Positions 10,546-24,500 of a stretch of 64,000 nt of DNA are shown here, piece after piece. The notes beneath the pieces are model-generated. The model did not search any database. It saw only the letters and a list, made by a program, of their open reading frames with translations, and was not told where the DNA came from. Every line of letters begins with the position of its first letter. Position 1 is the first letter of the stretch. A program made the translations under genes and the position numbers. The stretch comes from Serinus canaria (Eukaryota; Chordata; Aves; Passeriformes; Fringillidae). The stretch spans positions 7,305,219-7,369,218 of the forward strand of contig NC_066323.1 of NCBI RefSeq assembly GCF_022539315.1, read 5' to 3'.

Positions 10546-13500
10546 CAGAAACTCAACAAATCCTGCTTCCTTAGCCTCCAGCTGAGGAAATTTGCCATGG
10601 TACTGTTAGTGTAAAACTTTTCCATATCCTCAGTGTTGGTTTAAACTCTGTCAGTTCAGTGCAGCTCTCCTGAAGTTTGAGCAATCCAGCTACCTCAGGT
10701 GAAACACAAGAGTGGACCATGTCAGGCAGAGCCATTTGCCTCGCCCCCCATTTTATGAAGCCCTGTCTCCCAGCCTTTATTTTTAACTTTATACAGAGAT
10801 GTCCTGTAGAAAAGAATTTGATGGGGAGTCTCAGCTCCTCAGTATCTGTTTGATGCCATTATCTACACAGATCAGCATCTGCAGTCTTGACCACTTTTTC
10901 AGCCCACTGCAGTTGAGGAGGTCCTCCCAGGTGGGGGGAAGTGGGTGTTAAAACATGTGCCCATGCTTTAGCCATTTCTTCATTTGTTTTTCACAAATAT
11001 GAGGTGTTGAACTGCACCATTTGGGCTACCCTTTGCCTCAGGTGGTGGTGGCTACCAAAGAGGGTGCAACATCACCTGGCTCTGGACAAAACCTCTGATA
11101 TTATCCCAGCTGGAGCCACTCCTGCTGTGTCTGTCAAAGCACTGGGGCTGCCCATACACAAAATAAATTAGGAGTAGTGCAATTCACTGGCCAGTGATGA
11201 GCATGGCCCACTTAGACCTCTAACGCTGTGTCATTACATCTTGAGCACAAGGGGTAGGATTTTATTCTTATGGTGTTGATGTTTGGGCCTGACAACAGTC
11301 ATCACCTGAGTGTATCAGCTAAGGCTAAAAATAGGAACGTTTTCTGCAGTGAAGACCCTAATCTAATGCAACAGATCCCAGCTGTGATTGTTACTGAAAA
11401 TATTCATAACACCTGCTTGCTTACAGTCACTCTGTCTGGTCTGGTGGGAACTTAACACTTGCTGTGTCTTATAAAAAACATTTACGTTGTAGGAAGGTTT
11501 TAAATATCTTGCAGAAAGCTCCTGGACCTGGGCTCCCAGATCTCTCTCTGCAGAGCACACTTTAGCTTTGGATGTACCTTTAAAGACTTTAAACAGCTTG
11601 AGACTTGTAGCTTGCTGCAGGAGCTTAGAGAAAATTCCTGTTTCTACGTTTTAAAACCTGAGCTGGAGTACAAGAGCCCTCCTCAGAAAGGTAAGGAAAG
11701 GTACAATAAGGTCATTTTGAACCACGTACATTCAGGTTGTACTCTCAAAGTCAGTTCTAAATTTAATTGAAAGCTGAGGGTAAGGGAGGAAAGGTAGCAC
11801 TGATGTGCTGGCTTATTTTGAGGCATGTGAGGAGCTGTGCTCTTGAATGCTCGATGAGCTGCAGCCTTAATAAAATGGCACTGGGCAAGTTGGCAAGGAG
11901 AGGGGCTGGGTGAGCTGAAGGAGGAATTTTGGGGTGGTGCCTGGTGATGTCCATCTGTGCAGGCTTTCCCTGGGGTCTGGTGTTTTCTCAAGCTGATGGC
12001 AGCACTTGACCATGTGAGTGGTGTCGATGAAGTTGCCTGTTTGACCAAAACCTCCAAAATAATTTTGTGGGGAATTTATTGTGCTGGAAAAGTGATGAAT
12101 AAACAGAACCAACCAGATGTGGGTGTTTGAAAATGGAACTAGAAAAGGGAATCATTTCACTGAGTTTTTGTGCAGCCTTATAAACTTCTTCAATCCAGCA
12201 AGTTTCCTGTTCTCTCTGTTATTTAAAAATTAGAAATAGGTGGAATTCATAAAAGATGTTTTCAAAGTCCTAAGGGAAATGTTTTTAATCTGTACTCCAC
12301 AGACATGCAGTTACTTTCCATTTGAGTGTAGTCTTTGCTTTTGTATTTCAGAAATGCTCTGAACAGCCACCACCACCCATCCCTAAAGTAGAGTGCATTC
12401 GCCTCCTCTAGTTTGAAGTTTCTGTGAACTGTTTCCCAAGCCAATCTCATGATTTAAAGAAGATAATTAGTCCGTTCACCTGCATTACATATTAATTCTT
12501 CAGTCTATTTAAGAGGAGATTTCATTGAGCTGTTAGGCATGTGTTGACTACTTGCACCATGTCTACACCCAAATCACGGGGAAGTAGCTGAAATACATCA
12601 GGTTTTTAAAACCCAGGTTTTTACACCAGAAATGAAATTGCACTGAGCACAAAGATTTTGTGCTGGATGTTCCTAGACATTGATAAAAATGGATAGGAGT
12701 ATGATCTCTCCCATCGTAATTCCTGCAACACTTGGCATCTTCTTGCAAAAGTTTTGCTTGTATATTTTTTCTTTTGCAGTTTAACCCCAGTTCCTCCATT
12801 AACATTCTTAGTGCAGGAATTTTTTCCTTTTTTTCCTCACCTGTATTGCTTCCCCATTATATATGCCTTACTATTCTAATTCTGCAATATAGAAAATCGC
12901 ACTACATAGGTACTTAAGACTGAACTTTTTGGGCAGCTTTTGGTGTTATCTCCAAAATAACAAAAAAAATGCAGTTGGAATAAGTATTCTGACTTGTCTG
13001 TTATTGATCCAGCTGCTCTAATAACTTTGCCCAGGGAAAGATCATTATACTTGTTTTTTTATGGTTTTCTTCTATCAGGATTTGACTTTATCTGTTTTCC
13101 ACACCCTCGAAATTATTTACAGTTGTTATATCTCAGGATAATGCCATGGCGCTTGTCCCTGTTTCACTGGAAGCCAAACGTGTGTCTGCAGGGTTATCCC
13201 ACAGCCAGAAAGGCACCCAAATGGTACAGGCAACCAGGCTCATCTTTGTGAAATTCATCTTGCTGTTATCAGTCTTGAAAATCAAATTAGTCCAATTCTG
13301 CACTTTCTGAACATATTCCTGTGAGCTTCTGATTAATGAAGTATATTGTTATCCTGGAAACAGATGGGAATGTTTCTGTTCTTCCTGGAGTATTTAAATG
13401 CAGGTATGAATGTTTTGGAAAAATTGAAGACGGCTTAGACTATGACTTTTTTCTTTCCGTAAACCATAAATCATTATAACAAGATTAGCCTTTTACTACC

Positions 13501-16497
13501 TCTCTCCCAATTTCTCCCTAAGGCAGGTTTTATTGTCACTTTTGGGCAGAGCTGTCATGTAAAATCCTCTGCTCTTCATCCTGCTAATGTATATGCTTAA
13601 TCATCTGTATTTGAAGTTTGGAGAATGAATTAAGGGAATATTTAACTCTGAATAAGTTAAGTTACCCAGTGGTCCCACTGATGTAACGTTTCCTTTCAGT
13701 TGATCCTTTTTTCTTTTCTTATGATCCAATACTGCTTAAATCGGAATAAATTAATTTGTGTAATAGCTTAATTAATATGTTTTTCAGTGATGAAATATGC
13801 AATTCTTCAGGGTCCTGGTGATCTAACCAGGAACAAGTGTTTCCTTTATATTGAGAAAATGCCTATGAGATTCTATATTCTACCAATTTAATAAAATAAT
13901 CTAGCATGTTTATTTGAAAAATCTTTAGTAAATAAGTTTTGGCAGTGTTCTTGGCAATAGTTAAGTATATGCTTAAAGCTGTAGTGCTATGTGAGCTAGA
14001 GAATAGCTGGACTGTGCAGAGGATCAAGGGAGCTGTGAACCTAACTTTCCACTGGCATGGTTGTGTGGTTGGTTTTTTTTGGAGGGGGGAGGCTAAAGGA
14101 TGGTGGGAACCAGGTTTCCTTGTCTTCTAAAACACCTGAAACCCATAAATGAGTTAGCCCCAAATTCGTGTTCATTTCTAGGGTTCAGAGGAACTGATCC
14201 AGGTTGTATCTGGCTGATGATCTGGCCCTTGCCAGCTAGCATAGTTAAAAAATACTGTCTGAAGGAAAACTATTTTTGTCTCCTGTGGGTGTTACAGCCT
14301 GACAGAACGTGACACTTGTGCTCTGTGGTTGTGAGGAGCAGGGAAGGTGGCTCTGCCCACAGAGAGCTGAGCCAAGCAAGAAACTTGCAGCTGTGCTAGT
14401 GCCTTGATGCTTCACAATCACCTACAGGCAAATTTGAATGTTTTGAATTTTAGATTAATCAGATTTTCAGGATTCCTTGCTTTTATGATGCACAGTGGGG
14501 GAAATCTTGAAGAGATTTCTTTCAATTCTTTTGACATGGTGTTGGTACCTACCACGTCACCTCAGTTTATTTTATGTGGTGAAATGGTCCGACAAGGAAG
14601 TAAAAACTTGAATCAAAGCTCTGATGCGAATCAGTCGCTATTCCATGCACACTTCCCATCCAAAGGATCAAGGATTGCTTCTCCATTTGAAAGATATCAG
14701 CCTGACTAATTGCATTAATTCTACAAGTAAGAATTTTGGGTTTGCCAATTAATAAAGCACTACCAATTAAGGTAATACCATCTAGTGTTGCCTACCTATG
14801 GTTTGCAGGACATCTGTATCCCTTCATTACTTGTGAAATTATTTTTTTTGGTAGTAGGTGCTGTGATCTTTTCTTTGGTTTTCTTGTCTCTGATACTGCC
14901 CAGCTAATTAATATTTGTGGTGTTCTTTAACTATCAAATGGGGTTGCAATCATAAGCACATTCTTAAACCTCTTAGTGCTGAAAGGAAGACCTAAATAAC
15001 TTTTAAATCTGTCAAAAAATGTACTTGCTTAAATTTAATCCATCACTTTGTGCCAGCAGCACATATAGCTGAAAGGTCAGAGAATCATTGAGAGGGAGAA
15101 AAACAATTAATTTGGTATCAAAAAGGTAATAGGATAAGGCCTTGCCAACCCTCTGCTATTGTTCTGCTGCATTAACTTCAGCAGGTCAGATGCCACTGGT
15201 CGTTGACCTCAGGCTAAACAGGGTCAGCCCAGGCTGATTACAAAAGAGATGTGTTTGCACTTATCCAAGTGTCCCTTAAAAAACCTGAAGCCACATCTGT
15301 GTTATTCCTGGGGAGAAACACACAGAGGGTAAACATTTTCAATGCAAATATCATTTAGAGAATCTTCTGCCTGAAGAATGGTGTCTCCAACATGGCTTGG
15401 CTCCTGTGTATGAGTCCTTCCCACCACTGGGACAGGTTGTGGCCCTAGACCTGGCAGTAGGTGTGTGCCACAGAACTGGTGAGGCACTGGGAAGGCCTGC
15501 CATGAAAGGAAGCAGAGGAAAACAGCTGTATTTTTTTTTCCTCAGCTCTGCTGCCTGTCCTGTTTCAGTAGAAGGTCTGTTCCAAGAGGAGCTGCTGATG
15601 TTAATAAAACAGAAGCTACCAATGAGTTTAGATAACTCTCCTGGAGGGGGGAGGAAGAGGTCCCAAAATATTTTATTCCTAAAAAAATGTGTTTATGCAT
15701 TTATGCAAGTATTCAATAAACCTCATGAGTGTAGTGGGTGAGAACTAGCCCTCATCATGTCTTTTAAATTCACCTGTCTATGCCCTTGGCCTCTGCTCTG
15801 TGCTCCTCCTGGGGTTGGTGGTGCTCAAGTCATCCCACTTCTTTTAGGTGCTTAAGGGGGAATGACTTCTTGTGCTGCATTGGCTTTGTCAGTGCTGTGT
15901 TGACCACAAGTTGGCTTTTCAGTGCAGTTCTGTGCAGTTAAGGCCCAGGTTGGGATACTTCCAGTCTGTCTCTCCTTTCAGCAAATTCTGATGCTTTTGG
16001 TTGACTTCTGCCAAAGCCAACCATCTGGTAAAGAGCTGCAAGTTTCTACTTATGGCTGCAAACTAGGAGTAGGGCAGAGAGACTCTGGAAGTTTCCTAAT
16101 CAGGGTGGTAAAAAGTGGCAATGTCACTTCTCTTTTATGGTGAAATACCTTGGGGGGGATGGTGCAGAGAGAAAGTGTGGCTGACAGATCCTGATTAAAT
16201 GCAAGTGCCTTGTTTCTGTACCTTATGGCAGGCTGCCCCATCCAGCTTGTAGCTCTGCAGTTCAGACAATTTTAATAATTACGAAGCTGCAAGTATTCCA
16301 GCTGACAGATATGGAGTGTTGCTGTATTGTAAAAACATTTGAGACTCTAGCTCTAGGCTAGAGACGGTTAATTTAAAAAACAACCCTCCCTCTTACATAT
16401 GCTCTCTACTTGCTAAAATTTTAATGGGGTTGCTCCCCTAAGTACACTCATCTAATCTGAGGCTGAGACCTTTTGGAAACATTTGTATTGCCTTTAT

Positions 16498-16535
16498 TGC
16501 TGGGCCTGATTCTGTGAAGTGCTGAGCCTCCCCCA
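16498..16535. repeat. Degenerate old sauropsid repeat fragment
   Basis: The words gggcctgattctgtg and aagtgctgagcc match, in order, a motif I remember from bird and turtle repeats (gggcctgatttt, then agtgctgagcacc). It lies inside a long minus-strand open frame and helps explain that frame as non-genic. Family assignment is from memory. Confidence 0.4.
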
Positions 16536-18280
16536 CCTTTGCTAGGGAGGTTTGATTTTGAATACCAGTGTTTCTCATAGAGATACTGAAGACTCCTAAT
16601 TCTGCAACTTTTTCTCGGAAAGTGATTACTGCTAATAAATATATAATATTTAGTAAAGATTGAGTGCAGTGAAAGGAGCAATCAAACTCATTTAAACAGG
16701 AACTATTTGCCTCTTTAAAAATATTTAACTGCAAGAATGCTCTTTTGCTTGGGATCATGCTGGCAAAAGGCATTAATTGTGCAGGTTTCTCATTTACTCT
16801 AGAGGGTTGCTGAGCTTTATTTTGTGTTGACCAAGAGCCCTCTGTGCTCTTAAAGCCTTCCCTCTCACAGCGCTTCCACATTTGAATATTGACTGGTCAA
16901 GAAGATAATGCTGTAATTGTCCCAGGGCTGTGCCAGTGGGGCTGTCCTGTTGTGCTGGGGGCACCCAGGTATGGGCATTTCCTCATCAGGAAAGAGCAAA
17001 GCACATGTGTGTGCATAGACTCTGCTCAGATGGCTCAGGAAAAAAAAAAAAAAGGCAAAGGGTGGGAAATTAAAGTGCTGAATGAAAAATATGTTAGATA
17101 AGTGGAAAAGTAAAGGAGGATTTTGCCAAGCTGAGACTGTCCTGTGGTGTCTGTCACTTAGAGACCCAATTGCACGGTCAACTGCAATAGCATGAAAGCC
17201 CATCAGGCCAGTAATCTCCAGCTTGTAATTGATTCTGTTTCTACAAATGTTAGCTAAAGCAAAAATCTGCATTAAGGTAAGTGCTAAACATCCATCAGCC
17301 TGACTGATTAGCCAAAGCAGGAATTGCTGGAGAAATGCATGTTATTTGCCATCAGATTAAGTGAAGTTTTGCTTTCCACAGTTGGAGAGCTGATAATTTG
17401 CTTGTGATGGGATCAGTTGAGTTTTCAGCTCCACTTGCTGTACAAACCTCAGTATTTAAGGGCACATCTTCAGCCAGATGGGCAAAATAAAAATATTTTC
17501 TGATTAAATAGATACAAAAAGAAGAGTCTCCTTTTTTTGAAGAAAAGCTTAAATTGTAAAGTTTGAACAACTAAACTTGACAACAGGCCAGACTCTTTGT
17601 ATAAAAAGGCTAAAATTGATTTATTCATGGATTGTCTAAATCTTCTTTGATATTACTTCTTTTTTCCTATAGCTGTTGTTCTCTGCTGTTTTCTTGAAGC
17701 TTGATCACCTGATGTTAATTTCCATAAGTTCATTATAGTAGCCATGCTTTTGTAAACTGAGCAACTACATTCCATAACTAAGAATGCGTCCAGGGTCTAT
17801 ATGCCTTTACAATCTAATAATTATATCGACTTAGCAGGGAGATAATACTGAGTTTGAGAAACTCTTATTTTTTTTTTAAGCATTCTGTAATGATTATGTG
17901 TGTCCATAGGAAAATTATTCCTTGTCTGGGCAGAATCCGTCATTTGCTGATGCTGAGCAATTACATGGCAGATGGTATTAGTTTCCTTTCTAGCTTATGT
18001 AACTCCACCAGACGTCATGAATTATGAGTTTTATAATATTCTGTTCATACTTTAATTGAACATTTTGGTACTTAAACTCAAAATTCACTTATAAAAATGT
18101 TCTCTACTAATCACAGTACTCTAAAGCTTAGCAAAAATTAATGCAAAAGCGTTATAAAGAGATTAAAACTTGGTTTCCTTTGTATTCAAGCAAGTACTTG
18201 TGAATAAATTTTCCTCTATTTGCTTGTCTCCAAGGTAAGCATCTTGCAAGTACCTCACCCAGAAATCCCACACAGAGCAC

Positions 18281-18337
18281 GTTTTTAGCAATCCCAGAGC
18301 GCTTCCCTTGGAAAAATGCTCTGGGATTGCTAATGGC
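18281..18337. ncRNA. Perfect 16-bp-arm hairpin, microRNA-like or inverted-repeat remnant
   Basis: TTAGCAATCCCAGAGC (18285-18300) is followed after 17 bases by its exact reverse complement GCTCTGGGATTGCTAA (18318-18333). Inside the loop TTCC (18303-18306) can pair with GGAA (18310-18313). Outside, after one T-T mismatch, three further pairs including two G-U wobbles are possible, giving a fold of about 57 nt. A perfect 16-bp pairing at this distance is not expected by chance in 64 kb (my estimate is below one in a thousand). The fold is near the small end for a microRNA precursor, and I do not recognise either arm as a known mature microRNA. A MITE remnant or a local inverted duplication are alternatives. 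Confidence 0.4.
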
Positions 18338-21300
18338 TGCTGGTGGCCAGACTCTGCTTTGCCACCATCAGTGGCCATTGCTGGGTGTGCCAGGCTGGCA
18401 GGTAGGAAGGAAACAGAGCACACTTCACAGATACCTGTATCAGTGGTTTGAGGCTCCTTCCTCAAAATACCCAATGCTTAATCACCTTGGAAAGCCCTTT
18501 TGCTTCCAAGTTCTCAGAAAACATCCTCCCCCTATCTGCTGATGGTTGGCCAGGTGATCCCTGAGAGCTGTGTTGTTTATCAGCAGAGTGGAGAAACTGG
18601 ACTGGCTGTGATCAAATGGGGCCAAGTCATGGTGATACTGAGATCCTAATAAATGTCTGAAGATCTTTATTGATTTGCCAGATATTGCCCGAGATGCATT
18701 GTGACTTGGCAGGCTCAAGGTCCAGGGAAATCAGTGAAGCAAAAAGAACATCCCCCACAAGCAGAAGGAATCTTGAACAGATCTGCCTGTTTGTGTGGGA
18801 CTCCCGTGAGAACCTCAGCTCTGTCACAAACCTTCTTTGAGGCAGTTTCATTTATTTCCTTGGCAGGTGCTGCAGTTAATTTTCCTTTTGCATCCCTTCT
18901 ATCTGCTGGGCCATTGCTTTTATTAGAAGTGTCTGTTCCCCAGAAACTTGCAAAGCTGCTGTTTCCAAAGAACTTGCTCAAAATACTCGAAATGCTCCTC
19001 AGGCTTGTAAAGAGCAGATGACAACAGGAAGGCCCTGAGTGGGTTCCTCCTGCTTGTTCGTGATCTCTTGCACAACTGGCAGTGCTGTTTCATCTCAGAC
19101 TTGCAAACCAATTCTCTCCATCAGGGCTTTCCCTTCCCTTATGTGTAATTTGCATCTCATGTGTGGCTGGGCAAGCCAAGTGGGAGCAGGGAAATGCATT
19201 GTCAGGAATTGTGTTTGTGATGGTTCTGTCTGCACCAGAAATGCAAAGAGCTGTATCCTCAGTAGGATAAGTCTCTTTGTTTAGAATTACAGCTGATTTT
19301 TCTGGCCCAGAAAGGTTGATGAGACTTTGTATAAGTACCTAAACATTTGGATACATGTGAAATAAATAAAGCCACCAAACCACATGCAGTTTATTTGAGG
19401 TTACAATAGCTTAATTTCTTAAGCATCCTTATTAAAAAATGAGGAACAATTCAACCTTTAATACAGCGTGGAGCTGTGATTCATAGTTGGTGGTAGGAGA
19501 AAGCAGTGAACTAATTGCTTGGGTCTGGTCAGCAGAGAGTGAAGCAGCTCCCTTGTCTGTGATACCATACCCCTTCCCTTTCTGATTATTCTCCAGCAAA
19601 CATCCTACAGCCCCATTCATAAAGTCCAGTAATGACACAAGATATGTCAGGAGTATCTGCTGAAGGAGTGGGAGGCTGACAGAGCAGCACATTGTGAGCC
19701 TGCAGAGCAGCTCTGCGTTTCCTCTGGGGTTGTTTTCAGTTCTTTTGTCAGCTGATTACATGGTCTTTTATAATTTCTAATTTACAGAATAGAGCTATTT
19801 GCTTGTGGATTATGTGAAAGTCGCAGGCTTATGCAAAAGAAAAACAAAATAATCTGAAAGTGGATTCTCTTGGCAAAAGTTAAGCTTAATTTAGGTGTTT
19901 TTTATCTAAAGGGGAGTTTAATATAAGGGTGTGCAGGAAAAACCCAAAACTTCTGTCAGTCTGAAATTTCAACTTTGTGATGTTAGTTTACCAGCGCCCT
20001 CACGGAGGAGACTTAAATTACTTGTCTTTATTTAGCAAAATGTATTTTGTGCTTAAAGCTGTGCAAAATGTAAATGTACTTGAAGTTGTGTTGGTTTTTT
20101 CCGTTTTGATGAATCAGAATAGTGTTAAATAGTGCTAAAGTGCTTGTAGAAGCACCAAATCACGGTGCAAGGTTGTTACATTTACAGTCTCCTTTATTTG
20201 TTAATGAGAATAGCACATAAATATCTGGATTTTTTTTTTAAGTCAGCCTGTGAAAGTGGGCACTGAGTCTGCAGAAAGGAGGAGTTGTGAGATTGGAATA
20301 TAAAAAATGTGAGCTGTGAGATGTCTTTATATTGGTCCCTAAAATTGTCCAGATAGATTTGCATTTGCAGTCTCAAGAGAGAAGTCTTGGTAGAATGTGT
20401 GTGTGTATAAATACAGATGAGGATGTGGTGAAATAAGATGAAAATAATGAAAAGAAGCAAGAGTTTCTTGTGGGTCTCAAGGTTGAAAGAAGGGCCTTGA
20501 GATGGGACCTGGTGGAGACAAATGAGGTTCTTGGCAGGGGTAAGAGCTGAATTAGCATGAGGGGTCTGAAATTCCAGCATGGATGGAGGAGGGCAGGGTT
20601 TGCTCAGCTGTATGTAAAACCTCCCTGAGCTGCCTGCAGATGTGATGAGGTGTGTGCAGATGGCTGCTGGTGATACACTCACAATTATCAATATGAACTT
20701 TGGAAGCTGGCTTAAATCCCTCTCCTTAGCACCTGCAGCAGGCCCCCTGCTATCTGCTGTGCAAAGTGGGCAGATGTATATCCAAGAGGCACACTTTATT
20801 TTTCTTGGGTCAACATTTCACGTGGAGTTGTGGCAGGGTAGTTTTGTTTGGTTTTCATTGAGCCCCTTATTATTAGCACACTTCTGTTGGGGGGTGAATA
20901 GTAATGCCAGAATAATGGGATCTGTAGTGGAGGGCTGGGGCTACAGAGTTTGGCCTCCCAATAAACCATTCTTGTGCTTCTGCAAGGGCAGTGTTGGAAC
21001 AGAATGAACCTAACCAGAAACAAGCAAGTGAGTGCATGATGTACCAGTGTAAAAGCAAGTGGTCTTAGGGATAGAATATAGAGCTATAACTAGAGTGAAT
21101 GGACCCCAACTCCAAATATTCTGATCACTTAGAGAGGAAGTCTTGTTGGCTTTGGTAACTCTAAATGAGGTGTCTCAAAAGACATCTCTGCTTGTTGGAT
21201 TGATGTATTTGGACACATTAAAGAAATTTCTATATGACAAAATTTGAGCAAAAGATTCTCAATTCTGGTTTAAGATTTTATGATTGGGATAGGAGTCAAG

Positions 21301-21535
21301 TTTGCAAAGTTTGTGCTTGTTACAAAAGAAGCACTGTCTACTTAATATTCATTTTGTCTGTAGATTACCCAGAATAAACTCTTTCACGCCACTAAAATAT
21401 GAATTCAATAGTTCTCTGAATACTTCTGTTACTGTGGAAATAGGGGAGCTGCCCAAGCCTTCCAGATGCCTGTCCTACTTGTGCATTAATTCAGCATTCC
21501 AACAAGAACGTTATTCAACATAAAGAAATACTCAC
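18338..21535. other. Non-coding stretch, no gene seen
   Basis: Ordinary sequence with chance frames. It includes a 165-codon minus-strand frame at 20194-20691 that is the longest in the window. That frame is rich in serine, leucine and short hydrophobic runs, shows no domain I recognise, and passes through T-rich and GTGTGT-rich DNA. Nothing else specific was seen. Confidence 0.5.
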
Positions 21536-21574
21536 CTTGTACAAACATTGTACAAAACATCTTCTATGACTTCA
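21536..21574 (-). CDS. Candidate 39-nt coding microexon on minus strand
   Basis: Reading the minus strand, the acceptor ccttttttttcccccaag is followed by 39 bases ending AAG and then GTGAGT, a near-consensus donor. The length is 13 codons. The only frame that stays open needs two bases from the preceding exon and reads EVIEDVLYNVCT before a split codon, so both ends are phase 2. Acidic and hydrophobic residues alternate as in a real helix or strand, but I do not recognise the protein. A second strong acceptor lies further upstream on the minus strand behind a poly(T) run, but all frames from there hit stops. The exon cannot be joined directly to the candidate at 25359-25577, whose donor is phase 1. 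Confidence 0.22.
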
Positions 21575-24500
21575 CTTGGGGGAAAAAAAAGGATCTGCTT
21601 GCTTGGGGATGCACATAACTTAGTTCACCCAATTAGAATGGGTTGTTTGACTTCTAAAGGCACAAAAAAAAAAAAAAAATGTCATGTATGTTCTGCTTAC
21701 ACTTCATTTTAAATGCTTCTCTGAGTTTACCACTTATGTTTAATAGCAGGTTCTTGTCTCCAAGATTACTAAGTGGTTTACAGACTGTTTATGTAGGGAT
21801 TACTGTATTTATTTCTGAGTTGATTCTCAGAATTTGACAACTGTGTTCAACAGTAATGCATAACTGTTTTTGCTAAAAAATTAAGCTGCATTATGAGGAT
21901 CTAGTTCATAAATCCAGACTTGCTTATGTTGTTTACATGAAGTGACGTATAGGTAGGAGCTTAGACTTGAGCCTGGAGCAGAGAAGTCTATGCATGTTTT
22001 GTCCCAATAAGTAGAGTATTAAACTGTGGGTTGTTAGGGTTTGTTTTATTTTTGTTTTGGGGTTGTTTTTTTGTTTTGTTTTTGTTTTTTTTTTTTTAAA
22101 TTTCCCTGGGCTCCTCCTTCTTTCGCCTCTCCCCTCAACAGTGGGTCTGGACAAGGTGTACCTGTGTATGACCAGATGCACCCTGCTCTCTGACAGACAC
22201 TTTGGACCTGATTCCTCCCTTAGTGCTCTGTAGATCCTGGGTCTGACTGGCAGCCAGACACGTGGTTGGGAAATGCACTGTCCAGGTGACTCAATTTTTG
22301 TCACTGTTGAGTGTAGGCAGTTTTTGTAATTGTCTCTCTGCAAGATAGGAAATCCACATTTCATTCTTAGCTTAAAGATGGATTATAAGTAACAATGCAC
22401 AATTGCAACCAACCCTGCAAATTTGGAAGCACGTTGAAAAGTAGGAGAGTCTTCAGATCTTTTTGTGCCTGTGACCTTACTGGATTTGCTTCTGGCTGCT
22501 GTCTCATATGGTATGACTTACATCTTAATTTTTATACAGAGCTAAACTAAAACCAGAAGAACAAGCGAGTTAAGGATTTACCTTATTGGTCCTTAAGATG
22601 CTCATATTGCCATGCATTGTCACTTTATACTGAATGATTGTGGTGAGGAAGATCACCAGCCAGATCTTTTAATGGCAAGTTAATTTGATATAAAATACTT
22701 TAGAGCTTAAAAATATCACCATATTTATATACATATACTTAAATATACCCTTAGTGTTCTTTCTCTTCCCCTTAGTCACCACACCAGGTTGTTTTTGCTG
22801 CTCAGGGCTGCTTGCTTTGCCAGGCTGTCCCTGTACAGCCTTTGTTTTCTGTGCTGCCAGTCAGCTCTGTCTCCTCACTGGTCACATCTGTGGAAGCCTG
22901 TTTTGTTCCTACAAAAAACCTCCCCTCATCTGAGAGAGGAAAAGTTTGCCCTGCTTAGCAGAAGCTGCTCTGCCCCTGCTTTCGTTTGGACTTGTCTTCT
23001 AAATTCAAGAGACATCAAAGGTTTCCCCCATGTGATGGAGGCTCCCTGGCCTGTTCTGAAATGAAACAATGGCTCCCCTATATTCTGGGATCTGTGCTCC
23101 AAAAGCATCTGTCTGCCTGGCTAATGGGGCTCGGCAGTTTCTGCCATAAAGGACTGGTTGTCTTTTGCATAACAGGCTGGGATGGATATTCTGGGAGGGC
23201 ACACCCTGACATACAGGGTAAGGCAAGAGAGTGCTCATTGCAGCTGTGAATGTTTTGTTTATGAGATTAAAAACCACACACAGTATTTGAAGGAAAAAAA
23301 AGAAGAAACAGAAATGGGCTGTATGGTGACAGTATTGGTTACAGACAGTGTTTTCTCTAGCACCCAAGGGTGATGCACAAGTGTGAGGGTACAGTGTTTG
23401 CTGAGCCAGTTGTAGCTAGAACAGGTAGCAAAAGCTTGGAGAACAGATTTCTTTCAAAAGTGGGTTGGCCCACTTGTGGTTCCAGGTGATCTTGAAATTC
23501 ATAGTTTTTAAAACAGAATAAGCAGGAATGCTGCAGCTTCACTGCTCTCTGAACTTGGAATATATAGAGGGAGCTTGTTTGCAGACATTGTGCTGGCACT
23601 GTTCTCTGCTCCATTTTTAGAAATCATGCAAGTCCTATTTTTAAAAAGGAAACCTACTTTTGAAAACCTAATTTTGTATCTCTGGAGACTGATAGATTGT
23701 GCTGATGGAAAGTTCTGTTGTAAGCATACCCATTTCAGGATCACATATTGCTGTTGTCTGACTTCTGCCACTTGAGCACAAGCATGATCTTCAGAAATGT
23801 GGGGATCACTTGAATGGGAAATGCAAAGCTGTTCTGATGACAGATGTCTCTTTTGTTTTAATTACTTTTGGACGTTTTGTCAGGACACCTGGAATTTTCC
23901 AGATAAGGGTCTTGTAGGGGTATTTTGTGTGCAAAGATCAATTTAACAGAGCAAATTAATATTATTTTGCATGTTTTCCAGCTTAAAATTAAAATAATTT
24001 GTCTGAAACTGAATTAAGTTAAATCTGAGGTGAGAAAATAAGAGAATAAAATTGGGAAGGATAGTGTATCTTTTGTTGTTTGAGAAAGGACTTCAATAAT
24101 GTGTATGTCTCATGCATATTCCATCAAAAAGGGATGCTTACAGCTGAGACTCATGCCTAGATACAGGCAGATTTGCATCGAGGTCTGGTGTTAGATCACT
24201 AAATATCCTCCTTTGTGCTAAGCTTTTGTTGCCTTTTTTTGTTGCATCTGTACCTGAGGATTTCTATTAAACTGCAAAGTCATTGTTTCCTCTGTAGTCT
24301 GGATTCCTTCCCACAAGCAGAGATGCGCTGACTGCGAGTGCTCATGGAGCCATGGCCGTGTCAGCTGGGGCACAATAGCTCACATCATCACGTACATTCA
24401 GAGCCAGAACATTCCTGCTTGGCCGACTCTGCCTTTCACAACCTTTGTTCTTTTTGTGTGTGCAGGGTAGTGTCACAGGTAAATAAGGAAAAATAGCTTT

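Larger units (their letters stand above)
9962..18280. other. Long AT-rich non-coding stretch
   Basis: Predominantly AT-rich with short chance frames. It holds an inverted E-box pair (10526-10545), AT-rich homeobox-like words around 13730-13790 such as TTAATTAAT, a poly(A) run of 14 (17040-17053) and an old-repeat-like segment (16498-16535). A 147-codon minus-strand frame at 16438-16881 overlaps that repeat-like segment and has no recognisable domain. The stretch 17880-18140 reads like moderately complex non-repetitive sequence of the kind often conserved, but conservation cannot be judged here. Confidence 0.55.

Noticed and set aside
16438..16881. 147-codon minus-strand frame
   Set aside because: It overlaps an old-repeat-like segment and has no recognisable domain.
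20194..20691. 165-codon minus-strand frame
   Set aside because: Low-information serine- and leucine-rich translation with no domain or splice support. Frames of 110 codons or more are expected by chance in this amount of sequence.
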